From Mesostigma viride (Eukaryota; Streptophyta; Mesostigmatophyceae; Mesostigmatales; Mesostigmataceae), in the NCBI GenBank assembly GCA_009746045.1, contig RPFO01000384.1, positions 58,501-122,500 on the forward strand: a stretch of 64,000 nucleotides of DNA. The letters run 5' to 3'. A program made the translations under genes and the position numbers. Under the pieces are notes generated by a model. The model ran no database searches, had not been told where the DNA came from, and saw only the letters and a list, made by a program, of their open reading frames with translations. Positions within the stretch are counted from its first letter, which is position 1, and the number at the start of each line of letters is the position of its first letter. Below are positions 11,716-22,038 of this stretch, piece by piece.

Positions 11716-11893
11716 GCATGATGGGGCAATTGATTATAATATAGGTTGTCTCCTTGATAATTAATTAACTAATTATACTCGTGTTAATTAATTAACTAAA
11801 CTCGTGCTCGTCTTGTGGAGTCTCAGAGCATTAACACCGATGGATGGACTAATTAATTAATTGATTAGACTCGTGCTCCCGTTGGGGAGTCGT
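11716..11893. repeat. AT-rich (TTAA)n tails and family III hairpin
   Basis: Several (TTAA)n runs lie beside variants of ACTCGTGCTCCCGTTGGGGA, which is the reverse complement of the family III 3'-terminal hairpin. The same hairpin-plus-tail recurs at 22885-22935 and 42748-42825. These look like piled-up retroposon 3' ends. Confidence 0.6.
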
Positions 11894-12592
11894 TGGATGG
11901 ATGCATGGATGGATGGATGGATGGATGGATGGATGGATGGATGGATGGATGGATGGATGGATGGATGGATGGATGGATGGATGGATGGATGGATGGATGG
12001 ATGGATGGATGGATGGATGGATGGATGGATGGATGGATGGATGGATGGATGGATGGATGGATGGATGGATGGATGGATGGATGGATGGATGGATGGATGG
12101 ATGGATGGATGGATGGATGGATGGATGGATGGATGGATGGATGGATGGATGGATGGATGGATGGATGGATGGATGGATGGATGGATGGATGGATGGATGG
12201 ATGGATGGATGGATGGATGGATGGATGGATGGATGGATGGATGGATGGATGGATGGATGGATGGATGGATGGATGGATGGATGGATGGATGGATGGATGG
12301 ATGGATGGATGGATGGATGGATGGATGGATGGATGGATGGATGGATGGATGGATGGATGGATGGATGGATGGATGGATGGATGGATGGATGGATGGATGG
12401 ATGGATGGATGGATGGATGGATGGATGGATGGATGGATGGATGGATGGATGGATGGATGGATGGATGGATGGATGGATGGATGGATGGATGGATGGATGG
12501 ATGGATGGATGGATGGATGGATGGATGGATGGATGGATGGATGGATGGATGGATGGATGGATGGATGGATGGATGGATGGATGGATGGATGG
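11894..12592 (+). repeat. GGAT tetranucleotide array 1 (~0.7 kb)
   Basis: About 172 nearly perfect GGAT units with one early GCAT variant. It reads as DGWM on the plus strand and SIHP on the minus strand in every frame that stays open, so the long ORFs across it are artefacts. It sits between a family III hairpin and a family I 3' UTR. Confidence 0.97.
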
Positions 12593-12992
12593 GGCATCTA
12601 TGGGTTTGTAATACAATCAGGGCTACAACCTGCAGGTGGAGGATGTACAACTATCACCTGCTCTGGGTGCACAAGGTGCACCTGCACCCGGCCATGATGG
12701 TTCGAATGCCTAGCTCCTTAACAAGCACAGGCACCCAGGGGGGGCTTGAGGAGAGGGCCTAGAAGGCCTGCATGACATATATGGTATGTGGCTGGGCTAT
12801 AGCTGGTAGTACACATGGCATCTCAGCAGAGAGTAACTCCCTGCATAGGCATCGCATGGCTAAATTCTTAATGCATCATCCATGGGAGGTCCCATTGTGG
12901 GCTGGGCGCGGCTAAATACTGAAAGCATCATCCATCCATGGGGGCCATTATGGGCGCACATGCGCGTGGGCCACTTGCAAAGGCTAAGCCTA
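12593..12992 (-). mobile_element. Family I retroposon 3' UTR fragment
   Basis: Nearly identical to 43022-43420, which is the 3' UTR of the minus-strand ORF1-only copy 2. It begins in GGGGCATCTATGGGTTTG exactly where GGAT array 1 stops, and ends in AGGCTAAGCCTA where array 2 begins. Confidence 0.8.
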
Positions 12993-13652
12993 ATGGATGG
13001 ATGGATGGATGGATGGATGGAATGGATGGAAAAATATGGATGGATGGATGGATGGATGGATGGATGGATGGATGGATGGATGGATGGATGGATGGATGGA
13101 TGGATGGATGGATGGATGGATGGATGGATGGATGGATGGATGGATGGATGGATGGATGGATGGATGGATGGATGGATGGATGGATGGATGGATGGATGGA
13201 TGGATGGATGGATGGATGGATGGATGGATGGATGGATGGATGGATGGATGGATGGATGGATGGATGGATGGATGGATGGATGGATGGATGGATGGATGGA
13301 TGGATGGATGGATGGATGGATGGATGGATGGATGGATGGATGGATGGATGGATGGATGGATGGATGGATGGATGGATGGATGGATGGATGGATGGATGGA
13401 TGGATGGATGGATGGATGGATGGATGGATGGATGGATGGATGGATGGATGGATGGATGGATGGATGGATGGATGGATGGATGGATGGATGGATGGATGGA
13501 TGGATGGATGGATGGATGGATGGATGGATGGATGGATGGATGGATGGATGGATGGATGGATGGATGGATGGATGGATGGATGGATGGATGGATGGATGGA
13601 TGGATGGATGGATGGATGGATGGATGGATGGATGGATGGATGGATGGATGGG
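12993..13652 (+). repeat. GGAT tetranucleotide array 2 (~0.66 kb)
   Basis: About 160 GGAT units, pure apart from a short interruption (GGAATGGATGGAAAAATATG) near the left end. It begins within the sequence of the retroposon 3' UTR. Confidence 0.97.
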
Positions 13653-13691
13653 TACACGCAATCCTACCGGTCTAAGCTATCTACAAAAAAA

Positions 13692-14019
13692 GGGGGATGG
13701 TGGGGAAAGGGAAATGGTGGGGTGGTGCCTTCCGCAGTTCGCACGCCTGCCTGTGAGCCCTCATACAGCCGGCGAATGGCAGCAATATAAATGATGGGGG
13801 CATGCGATCCAAAGCTAGGATGGCCCAAAGAGCCTCCCAGGGGACCGTGTCAAAAGCCTTGATATAGTCAACAAAAATGAAGACCACCGGAAAACCATCA
13901 GGGCAAATGCGACGCATCACGCACCTCCTCCATCAGCCGGTGCGCGACAAATACATGCAGCCATGACAGTGGTACGGCCACGACGGAAACCCATCTGAGA
14001 CTCACCCCGGTGTGGGTCC
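13692..14019 (-). pseudogene. LINE ORF2 (RT) remnant, part left of the copia insertion
   Basis: Matches minus-strand 45985-46285 of the better preserved LINE, encoding the RT segment around VFIFVDYIKAFDTVPWEALWAI. It carries several small insertions (for example in GACGCATCACGCACCTCC) that break the frame. The copia-like element interrupts it at 14020, and it resumes at 22039. Confidence 0.8.
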
Positions 14020-14715
14020 AGTTAACGTTCTTCGCACACGCAATGTGAAGGATATGGTTGCAATGCAGCAATGTGTGAATATGGTTGGAAACGGAGCTTT
14101 GTTAAAATCGGATAATGTTTACAGCGCTCACACACTTGAGGCTTGTACACGCGCTTGCCAAGTCAAGGCACAACACGTGAGGCGGGCTCGCAAGAGATGC
14201 CCATTTGGCACTGGCCTATTGTTTATATACTTGTGCACTGTGCTTGCTAGTCCTGAGCAGCCTAGGAGGCCTGCTCAGTAATAACACCCCCGGTACAGTA
14301 TTCACTACCTGTACAGCGCCCACTCCTATACAGTAGGTCTGCCATACAGGCACAGTGACCACAGAGCACAGTCCACAGTGACTATTGCATCTGCACCTAG
14401 AAGTCCAGGACTAAGCCTGCGGTACCAACAGACCACAGGTTAAGGTTCCTATTTCCTGCGTACGACGTATTAATCCAATACCGTCGTAGGTACAGCACCT
14501 AATTCCTGTCAGCCCAGGAATTACTGTCGACCCCATATGTCGTCGGCAAATATTCACGTCCGACTTAGAAGAACAGCCGGCTCGCGCTCGCGCGCGACCG
14601 GGAAGTCGGAACGCCATAACTTTCTTGATACTTGTCGGAATGAACTCGTTCCGGTGCCGCTGGAATCGCAGAGATATGCCGAATCAGGATCACGCCAATG
14701 CGCTTGGCGTTAACT
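14020..14715 (-). repeat. 3' LTR (element sense) of the copia-like element
   Basis: 696 bp, nearly identical to 21344-22038. Short terminal inverted repeat AGTTAACG/CGTTAACT. Confidence 0.93.
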
Positions 14716-14734
14716 CCAATCCTTTCTTTTCTTG
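14716..14734 (-). other. Polypurine tract next to the 3' LTR
   Basis: On the minus strand the bases just before the LTR read AAGAAAAGAAAGG and then ATTGG. The position and purine content fit the plus-strand DNA priming site of an LTR retrotransposon. Confidence 0.6.
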
Positions 14735-15463
14735 AGCTGTAGCAGCTCACACAAGTCTACATACAAACACACACAATGGGTACTGGATATCCTCCCCAGA
14801 CTACAAGTCACAACCCGCTGGGCATGACAGTCAGCTTGGATTCCTTATTATATGTACATAGCACCCATACTGGCTCAGGAGCACAAACAAATTACAATGA
14901 GTCCCTATCCCTTCACGGGAGGCTCGTTGTGTTACCCATGTACAAGAGGTTGGCCAACTGTGGCAGCCCATAGGTGTTCAGCTAAGAACTTGAGAAGTAT
15001 GTACAACCTTCAGGACCTTAGGCGAAACCCCACAGATCACCCACAACAGCTCATCAGAAAACATTGCTGACCCCCAGACGGGAGTCGGCGCCGGTCTGCT
15101 GCCCCTTATCGAACCAGACACAACATCTACGCGAAGCACATGCAAAACACAAGCTCCCATACTCGTTCCAACCGTGGAAAATCAGGGGACCTGTCGCCAC
15201 CTCACCAGCATGGTGGATGGGTCAGCCAGTCCGTGAAACTCCGCCTTAAGACGGCACCAGGGAATCGAACCCCGCCCACAAACCACAGATCTGGGGAAAC
15301 CTCAGACTGAGATGAAAACCCCAGATAGACATCTCTCCATCAGAGACAATGTCAGACATTCCCACACCAGAGACATGTCTCACCCCTCAAGGTGTGCTCA
15401 GGATTATGTACAATCAAGCTCCCAGCCTGATATCCAGAGACTTAAGCACCCAGCTCTCAGCTT

Positions 15464-18400
15464 TTAGACAGATAGACCGACTTGACAGTCAGCATTCATG
15501 AGCTTCCTCAGTACATTGTACTGGGCTGGGGCCTTGTGTGGCAGCTTTGTCAATGCATCAGCAGGGTTCTCCTCGCCAGGGATATGCTTCAAGTCAACCA
15601 AACTGGCCAACTCCTTCAGCAACAAATAATCCAGGTCCCGGCTCCTGGCCAGCTGCTTGTGAACAAACTGGACCATACCCATGCTGTCTGTTAGCAACAA
15701 CGTCTCCATCTGCAAGGTCCAAGGGGTAACTGAAGCCAGCTCCAGCATTAACTCCTTTATGTACAGGCTGGACTGGATCCCCTCGCATATGGCCCTGCAT
15801 TCTGCCACATCTGAACTGATACAGACCCTCTTCTGCAGTCTGCTGTACCAGCTGAACAAACTTGCCCTGCTCTGATAAAAAGCAAACAGAGCAGCAGATC
15901 TCCCCCTGACCTTGGTAACCTGGCGAGCATCCATGGAACTGTCAACAAAGATCTCCAAGGTGATAGGCTGGGCAAAGTCAATCCCAGACAAAATCAGATC
16001 AGGGGTACTCTCCACCAACCGGGCTATGACTCGAGGCTTCTCATCCTCAAGCACCTCATCAGGCATTCTGCTATGGACCATCAAAGACGGACCACAGATG
16101 CTGGCAAACCAGGCCCACATGCCTCTCAACTCAGGTCCTGCAGCCTGGGTGATCTTCTCTGGCAAGGCCTTCACAATGGTCTGTTTATAATCTCCTCCAG
16201 CCTGAAGCCTGATACTCCACTCCCCGTCCCTCCTGAACAGGGTAGCCTGCATTCCACAGAACACTACAGGCTTGTTGGGCTCCTGCCACAGCTCCTTGCC
16301 CAGTGAAAACTTGCCACTGATGACAGGAATAAACTTCTTCAGCCAGGTCGTGGGGGCTAGCAAATGCAGATCATCTCCATGCAAACTAGCATACACTGGC
16401 AGACCCTCCCATTGGGCCAGCAGCAAACAGGGATCAACTGAAGACACTCTCAAGCCACACTCACTGATCAGAGCTTCCTGCAGCGTGAGTCTCCAGATGA
16501 TTGGGCTCGACCTGAGTCCTTCCAGGCCCTTCAGAATAACCAGGAATTGTTGATGCAGCTCCAGCTTCCAGATGGCAGGCACCTCAACACAGTAAGGCTC
16601 ATCCTGCTTCCACACCCTCCTGGCCACTTCTGGATCAGATTTTAAAAATGCCCTCTTGAAGTCCAGCAGCACTGATGACATAGCTGCTCCCCTGTTCAGC
16701 AACCCCACGTAGAGACATAGCAAAATTCTCCATGTGTCGTGTAGCATCCCTGGCGTGTATAGCTCCTCTCCTGGCAGACTCCCCGTGCCGTGATACTCAT
16801 TCAGGACAGGCCTGACATGGGGCACTGATACCTCATCCACAACCTTCCTCTTCAGCACAAATCTCAAAGCAAGCTTCCTTGATGCTGGGGGACGTCTGTC
16901 TGTTGGTGCAGCACACTCAAACTGCAACCACTCCTCCAATGCCTTGGAGAAGGCGAGCTTCCAAGCCTCAAACAAAGTAGGCGAGCTCATCTCTTGGACC
17001 AGCTGGTCATATGTCAAAGGAGAGTGTGCAGCAAGGCTCCTGTGAGTTATGCCAATACTGCTGGGGTGCAACACAGCTGGAATCACCAAACTGGCCGCTG
17101 GGGGCACCTCCCCTTCATCCCATTTTACACCCTTGACCGGCTTGGCCCTGCACCTGACTGGAAATGTTGTCCTGAAATTTTCTAGGGGAATCATCCCCCA
17201 GCCATCTCTTCTCAGAGCTGTAGCTCTGATAGAAATCCCAGGATTGCCCAGAAAATTCTGACCCAAAATCACAGGGCCATCATAGTCCTCTAGGACAAGG
17301 AAGGTCACATCCACACCCATGACAGGGGCAGTAACCTCTCCCAACACCCTTAGATGCGTCCTACCACTGAAATCAGACACCCAGGGGCAACTTGGTTCTC
17401 CGACCAGCAGTTCTCCTGTATGCTGAGGTCCCATGACAGAAACCTGTGCATTGGTATCTATCTCCATGGCAGCTACCTCAGGTTCATCCAACTGGACAAG
17501 CTTGGACACCTTAGGCTCCTTCTTGGCTCTTTGCAAAGCCTGTACAATATCTGATAGACGCACACCCCTAGGCCTGGTGTCGGGCCGTTCCGGAGGTGCA
17601 GCCTGTCCGCCTGCTTGCCCAACCACCGTATGTGAAGGTACCCCAGGGGCCGGGCCAGGGTCACCCTGAGGGCTCGATACAGCTGTAGCACCCTGATCAG
17701 GAAGCTCCACGTCACCCCCGCCTTGTACACCAGCGGGCACCTGGAAGAGGTCTCCTTGATTACCTCCCCGGGGACGGATCTTTGACCAGGACAGACGGTG
17801 CACTGCTTGGGAGCCATCAATGGCCACCCAGCACTTATGGCCAGCGGCTTCTACTCGGGTCACCACCCCATCATGCCAGCTGCCACGTTTCCCTGGAAAG
17901 CTTGGTTCCTTCCACACAACAACCTGTTGTCCAACGTTAGGTTCTAGGACACTCCAGCCCTTGTCTTTCTGCCTCAGCTTGAGGAACTTGGCCTCTAGCT
18001 TCTCCTTCCATGCCTGCTCAGCATCAGCTGGCAGCATCCTGGTATGCAGCATAAGAGGATTGATGGCAATGTCACCAAAGAACATGGGAGTCCTCAGGTT
18101 CAGCCTGTCCTCCACAGAACGTAGCCATGCAGATGTCACAATGGCAGATGACGTCCTTGGAATCCTCTCCACCAGCAGCACAGTCTTGATCTCTTGGATG
18201 GCTCTCTCCACCACCCCTTGCTGGCCGTGGCTCTCCCTGGGTGTAATCAGCAACTCTGGAAACTCTGGCAGGTTCTCACAGCACTCAAACTGAATGTCAC
18301 ACTGCAACAACTCCAACCCAGGGTACCTGCTCCTTGTCAACTTCAGAGCAGCAATCAATGTAGGCTTCTCCATGTCAGGCAGGATCTCTAGGGTCTTGTA

Positions 18401-19054
18401 CTTGGTATATCTGTCCACTGCCACCAGCAGCTTCAAACCCCTGATTCTCTGAATATCTACCTGCACATGGCCTGGCTGCAAAATAGGAGTCCTGGCATGA
18501 GACTGCTTGGGCTTTCTAGCAACTAGCCTGCACTTGCAAGCTTGAGCAACCTGTTGGCAGATGGAGTACAACTCACTTCCTCCCAGCCGTCTAGCAACTT
18601 GCAAAGACTGAGCTGCATGGCCAAACATGGTATGCAACCTTGAGGCAATGTCATACAAGAGAGAAAACCTTTTATTGTCATTATTAGCACTCAAGGTATG
18701 TACAGATCCCTTATGTACAGGAGGCACCAGGGTCGTGCCTGTCAGACTGTCTCCAGCCCTATCCTCATCCTGACCATCCTGTGCCAGTCCTGCACGGTCA
18801 GAATGCTTCTGAGATCCACCTGGGTCCACATCACCAGGTCCTACCTCAGGCTCAGCACCGCCATGGCGGGCACGTTGGCGAGTAACCACTGCAGCTACAG
18901 CTGGCATACTCTCTGTGGTAACCAAGCTTGCCCCATCGTGTCCAATAGGCTCTTTCACTAGAGCATGGGGCTGCCCCTCACTGCTGTCACTAGCAGCTTC
19001 ATTACACACCCCTGGGGGCACCCTCCAGGGTTCAGGGATGTGTGCAGGCTCAAG
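15464..19054 (-). CDS. Pol polyprotein: integrase, protease-like, reverse transcriptase, RNase H
   Basis: Runs in the same frame as gag, directly after a UGA at 19055-19057. No ATG is needed if the stop is read through; 1185 residues follow a GTG at 19021 and these are numbered here. Integrase comes first: an H-x4-H ... C-x-C zinc region (about 130-164), then D189, D242 and E272 in QVDIQ, QCDIQ and GVVERAIQEIK, then a basic SH3-like tail to about 420. Next is a retropepsin-like stretch, MEIDTNAQVSVM (about 519-530) with VILGQNF later; the usual D-T-G is D-T-N here. RT follows (about 680-900), with SLHGDDLHLL at the catalytic site where Y-x-D-D is usual. RNase H ends the protein (about 1020-1165, TDSMGMV and NPADALTK). 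Usual copia order places protease before integrase. Confidence 0.88.
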   Translation of the reverse strand, partial: LEPAHIPEPWRVPPGVCNEAASDSSEGQPHALVKEPIGHDGASLVTTESMPAVAAVVTRQRARHGGAEPEVGPGDVDPGGSQKHSDRAGLAQDGQDEDRAGDSLTGTTLVPPVHKGSVHTLSANNDNKRFSLLYDIASRLHTMFGHAAQSLQVARRLGGSELYSICQQVAQACKCRLVARKPKQSHARTPILQPGHVQVDIQRIRGLKLLVAVDRYTKYKTLEILPDMEKPTLIAALKLTRSRYPGLELLQCDIQFECCENLPEFPELLITPRESHGQQGVVERAIQEIKTVLLVERIPRTSSAIVTSAWLRSVEDRLNLRTPMFFGDIAINPLMLHTRMLPADAEQAWKEKLEAKFLKLRQKDKGWSVLEPNVGQQVVVWKEPSFPGKRGSWHDGVVTRVEAAGHKCWVAIDGSQAVHRLSWSKIRPRGGNQGDLFQVPAGVQGGGDVELPDQGATAVSSPQGDPGPAPGVPSHTVVGQAGGQAAPPERPDTRPRGVRLSDIVQALQRAKKEPKVSKLVQLDEPEVAAMEIDTNAQVSVMGPQHTGELLVGEPSCPWVSDFSGRTHLRVLGEVTAPVMGVDVTFLVLEDYDGPVILGQNFLGNPGISIRATALRRDGWGMIPLENFRTTFPVRCRAKPVKGVKWDEGEVPPAASLVIPAVLHPSSIGITHRSLAAHSPLTYDQLVQEMSSPTLFEAWKLAFSKALEEWLQFECAAPTDRRPPASRKLALRFVLKRKVVDEVSVPHVRPVLNEYHGTGSLPGEELYTPGMLHDTWRILLCLYVGLLNRGAAMSSVLLDFKRAFLKSDPEVARRVWKQDEPYCVEVPAIWKLELHQQFLVILKGLEGLRSSPIIWRLTLQEALISECGLRVSSVDPCLLLAQWEGLPVYASLHGDDLHLLAPTTWLKKFIPVISGKFSLGKELWQEPNKPVVFCGMQATLFRRDGEWSIRLQAGGDYKQTIVKALPEKITQAAGPELRGMWAWFASICGPSLMVHSRMPDEVLEDEKPRVIARLVESTPDLILSGIDFAQPITLEIFVDSSMDARQVTKVRGRSAALFAFYQSRASLFSWYSRLQKRVCISSDVAECRAICEGIQSSLYIKELMLELASVTPWTLQMETLLLTDSMGMVQFVHKQLARSRDLDYLLLKELASLVDLKHIPGEENPADALTKLPHKAPAQYNVLRKLMNADCQVGLSV

Positions 19055-20233
19055 TCAATGATCAGCAGCCTTGCCCTTGCCCTTGTCCTGGGATGGACCA
19101 GCCTTGTCCTTGCTGCCACCCTGAGCTGGCTTGCTCTGACCTTCCTGCCTCAGGTACGAGGGACACTCATTCCTGAAGTGACCCTTCCCCTGGCAGAAAT
19201 AACATTCCACCTGACTGATGTCCCGTGAGGTCCCACTGCTGGGCCCAGCCTTGGGAGGACCACCCACCCTCTTGAAGTCAAACTGGGACTGTGGATGTCC
19301 CGACTTCGGCGGGGTCCCCCGTCCAGCCCTTCTGTCACGCCCCCTCCTGGACCTTCCTCGACCCCTTGAAGAGGTCTCAGGCCCTCTCGAGGGCGCTGGG
19401 CCCCCGTGGCCCGATCCCCTCATGGACTTAACCGTGGGTTCAGTGGCCTCCTCATCACCCTGACGAGGGCGCTTACCACCCACGTACTTGCCGCTGAAAC
19501 ACTCATACAACTGGTCCGTCATGGCTGCCCAGCCATGGACCTGTCGCATGTGGATGGTCACATTATCCATGGTGACCGGATCCAGCTGCAGCGACTTGAG
19601 AAAGTCGCCCATGGCCATCCGATCTGCGACGAAGAAGCCCTTGGCCATGGCGTCCTCCCTCAGCTTGACGAAGTCTTCAAAGGCGTGGACCACTAGCTGC
19701 CCCTTGATGGGCTTGTAGTCCAGGTATTCTTGCTTCAGGTGGGACCCATCTATGGTCCTCTTGTCACTCAGGAACGACCTGAGTCGCGTCATAAACGCCG
19801 CCCAGGTGTCCCCCGCCGCGTGTCGCTCCCGAACAAACTTGAACAGCCGCCTCGCCGACTGCCTTATGTAGGCACTAGACGCCAGGATGCGAAGCTTGTC
19901 ACCGTTGTATATCTCCGTGTACAAGTTCATGTCCTCTAACATCCTCTCAGCATCCCGGGGCTGCCAATTGTCCTTGATGGACTGAAACTGGCCTAGCACC
20001 GCGTACCCCTCAGCAACGGTTGGTCGCTTAGGCGCCGCTTGATCTGCGGCTGGCGCGTGCTGACCGCCCTGCGATCCTTGGCTCTGATTATCTGGCATCT
20101 CAGCCTGGTCTCCCAGCGCCTGGCCGTCCCCGCGTCCATCGCGTCCATCTCGTCCATCTCGTCCATCTATCCCAGCGCCGCGCCGTCCGAAGCCCATAAA
20201 GCCCGCTTGTTGGTTGATAGCTCCATCCTCCAT
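19055..20233 (-). CDS. Gag protein with zinc knuckle
   Basis: 392 residues from the ATG at 20233. The N-terminus has (GRD)n repeats. The middle (about 80-270) is a helical capsid-like region typical of copia gag. A basic Arg/Gly region leads to a CCHC knuckle, CYFCQGKGHFRNEC, near residue 345, and the end is Lys/Gly-rich. It packages element RNA. The stop is UGA followed by CUU; the pol frame continues without shift, suggesting readthrough. Confidence 0.88.
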   Translation of the reverse strand: MEDGAINQQAGFMGFGRRGAGIDGRDGRDGRDGRGDGQALGDQAEMPDNQSQGSQGGQHAPAADQAAPKRPTVAEGYAVLGQFQSIKDNWQPRDAERMLEDMNLYTEIYNGDKLRILASSAYIRQSARRLFKFVRERHAAGDTWAAFMTRLRSFLSDKRTIDGSHLKQEYLDYKPIKGQLVVHAFEDFVKLREDAMAKGFFVADRMAMGDFLKSLQLDPVTMDNVTIHMRQVHGWAAMTDQLYECFSGKYVGGKRPRQGDEEATEPTVKSMRGSGHGGPAPSRGPETSSRGRGRSRRGRDRRAGRGTPPKSGHPQSQFDFKRVGGPPKAGPSSGTSRDISQVECYFCQGKGHFRNECPSYLRQEGQSKPAQGGSKDKAGPSQDKGKGKAADH

Positions 20234-21343
20234 GATGGCCTCTGTTCAGATCTGCTACAGCCAGCCAAGTGGCCAAGCAGCAATTAAAGCAATATAAGCT
20301 ACTGAACAAGAAAGGAAAGTGCCAAGTGTTACCACTCAGGCAAGACCACCACGGCTGGCCCCAGGCGCGTCCTGGTTCTCCTTGTCGCTGTCGTCGTCGC
20401 TGTCGCTCACCACAATCAGCTCTGGTACCCTGCTACCTGCTGCGCCGTCGTCGACCCGCTGTCGGCCCGCGATGACTGAATCGTCACCGTTGGTAAAGTA
20501 GACAGGTGACAACCCGTCGTTGGCACCCGCGGATTGTACTTGGCACCTCGTGGTCGCCAAGTGTCTCGTCGCCTAGCCCAGCGACACCCCCTGCTCCTAC
20601 CTCAAGGTCACTATCGTACCCAAGAGGTGCAAACTCTCCCAACGCGTCACACGAACGCGAAGGGGCGGGGGCAGCTCCTGAAAAGGAACTCTTACTCGCT
20701 CTGGAAACCTGCCGACTCTTGTCGCGCGCTGTCCTCCGGCGATGGCTTCCGCTGTCGCCCCGACCTCTGCAAGCCGCCTGTAGTGCTCCGCTCCGCGTCG
20801 TTCACGCCTAACTGGCCCCGCTGCAACACCCTCGTCGCCGATGCCGCCTGCGAAAGCACGTGGTACTCCCGCGCCCGCTACTGTCGGTACAAACTCGTGT
20901 CGCCCTGCGCCAGCTGCTCCGCAACCTCGCCTCGCCTTGCGCCAACTCCGTCCGCACTCGCTCTGCTACTGCAGTAATCACCGTCTGGATGCCGACCAAC
21001 CCGTGAAGCTCCTGCTCAAGGTCGTCGATGCTCCGGTGCTCCGGAATGACGATGGTTTGTACGTGTCGCAGAATTCGCTCCCAATCTTCGACCTGGTCGT
21101 CGACGAATTGCACGAAGCTGCGATTTACAGGCGGACGATCTGCAAGCAATAAAGATAGATCCCGAACGACACGCGTAATTCAGGAGAAATCGAACCCCCA
21201 GCAGACTGCCGAAACCGGAAATCCTGCTGCCGTTGTTCCTCCTGCACCATTCACCACCGGACGAGCTCCTCTCGTCGTCAACGCTGCACACCGCAACCGG
21301 CAACGACCCTCCTGGCCGTTCCGCTGAGACTGGTTGTAATTTG
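20234..21343 (-). other. Element leader between 5' LTR and gag, with possible extra ORFs
   Basis: Unusually long (1.1 kb). On the minus strand 21149-20808 encodes a 113-residue helical, charged peptide (EDWERILRHVQTIVIPEHRS..) and 20560-20336 an acidic one (VVSDSDDDSDKENQD). They lie in different frames. They could be an additional accessory ORF that is spliced or has decayed; neither is recognised. A clear tRNA primer-binding site next to the LTR was not found by eye. Confidence 0.4.
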
Positions 21344-22038
21344 AGTTAACGTTCTTCGCACACGCAATGTGAAGGATATGGTTGCAATGCAGCAATGTGT
21401 GAATATGGTTGGAAACGGAGCTTTGTTAAAATCGGATAATGTTTACAGCGCTCACACACTTGAGGCTTGTACACGCGCTTGCCAAGTCAAGGCACAACAC
21501 GTGAGGCGGGCTCGCAAGAGATGCCCATTTGGCACTGGCCTATTGTTTATATACTTGTGCACTGTGCTTGCTAGTCCTGAGCAGCCTAGGAGGCCTGCTC
21601 AGTAATAACACCCCGGTACAGTATTCACTACCTGTACAGCGCCCACTCCTATACAGTAGGTCTGCCATACAGGCACAGTGACCACAGAGCACAGTCCACA
21701 GTGACTATTGCATCTGCACCTAGAAGTCCAGGACTAAGCCTGCGGTACCAACAGACCACAGGTTAAGGTTCCTATTTCCTGCGTACGACGTATCAATCCA
21801 ATACCGTCGTAGGTACAGCACCTAATTCCTGTCAGCCCAGGAATTACTGTCGACCCCATATGTCGTCGGCAAATATTCACGTCCGACTTAGAAGAACAGC
21901 CGGCTCGCGCTCGCGCGCGACCGGGAAGTCGGAACGCCATAACTTTCTTGATACTCGTCGGAATGAACTCGTTCCGGTGCCGCTGGAATCGCAGAGATAT
22001 GCCGAATCAGGATCACGCCAATGCGCTTGGCGTTAACT
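21344..22038 (-). repeat. 5' LTR (element sense) of the copia-like element
   Basis: 695 bp, pair of 14020-14715. It contains the presumed promoter; the same sequence in the other copy is displaced by one base owing to a single-base indel. Confidence 0.93.
21546..21553 (-). promoter_or_regulatory. TATA box in the 5' LTR
   Basis: TATATAAA on the element's sense strand, about 485 nt from the LTR's outer end, which would put transcription start near 21515. This is a motif match only. Confidence 0.5.

Larger units (their letters stand above)
14020..22038 (-). mobile_element. Ty1/copia-like LTR retrotransposon, intact ends
   Basis: About 8.0 kb, transcribed leftwards. Direct LTRs are 14020-14715 and 21344-22038; both begin AGTTAACG and end CGTTAACT. 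The flanks give a 5-bp target duplication (GGTCC at 14015-14019 and 22039-22043), and the undisturbed site exists in the LINE near 46279. Gag and pol lie in one frame separated by one UGA. Comparing the two LTRs by eye I find about two substitutions and one single-base indel in 695 bp, so insertion was recent. The RT/RNase H type is copia-like, but the protease-like motif lies after the integrase. Confidence 0.93.

Noticed and set aside
11849-12762. Long ORFs (over 230 codons, both strands) across the GGAT arrays
   Set aside because: A stop-free tetranucleotide repeat keeps every frame open; the peptides are pure DGWM or SIHP repeats. The same applies to 12860-13794, 42223-42761, 52623-53335 and 53372-54125.
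14012-14281. 89-codon ORF repeated at 21369-21605
   Set aside because: It is LTR sequence read in the sense opposite to the element; its duplication reflects the two LTRs.
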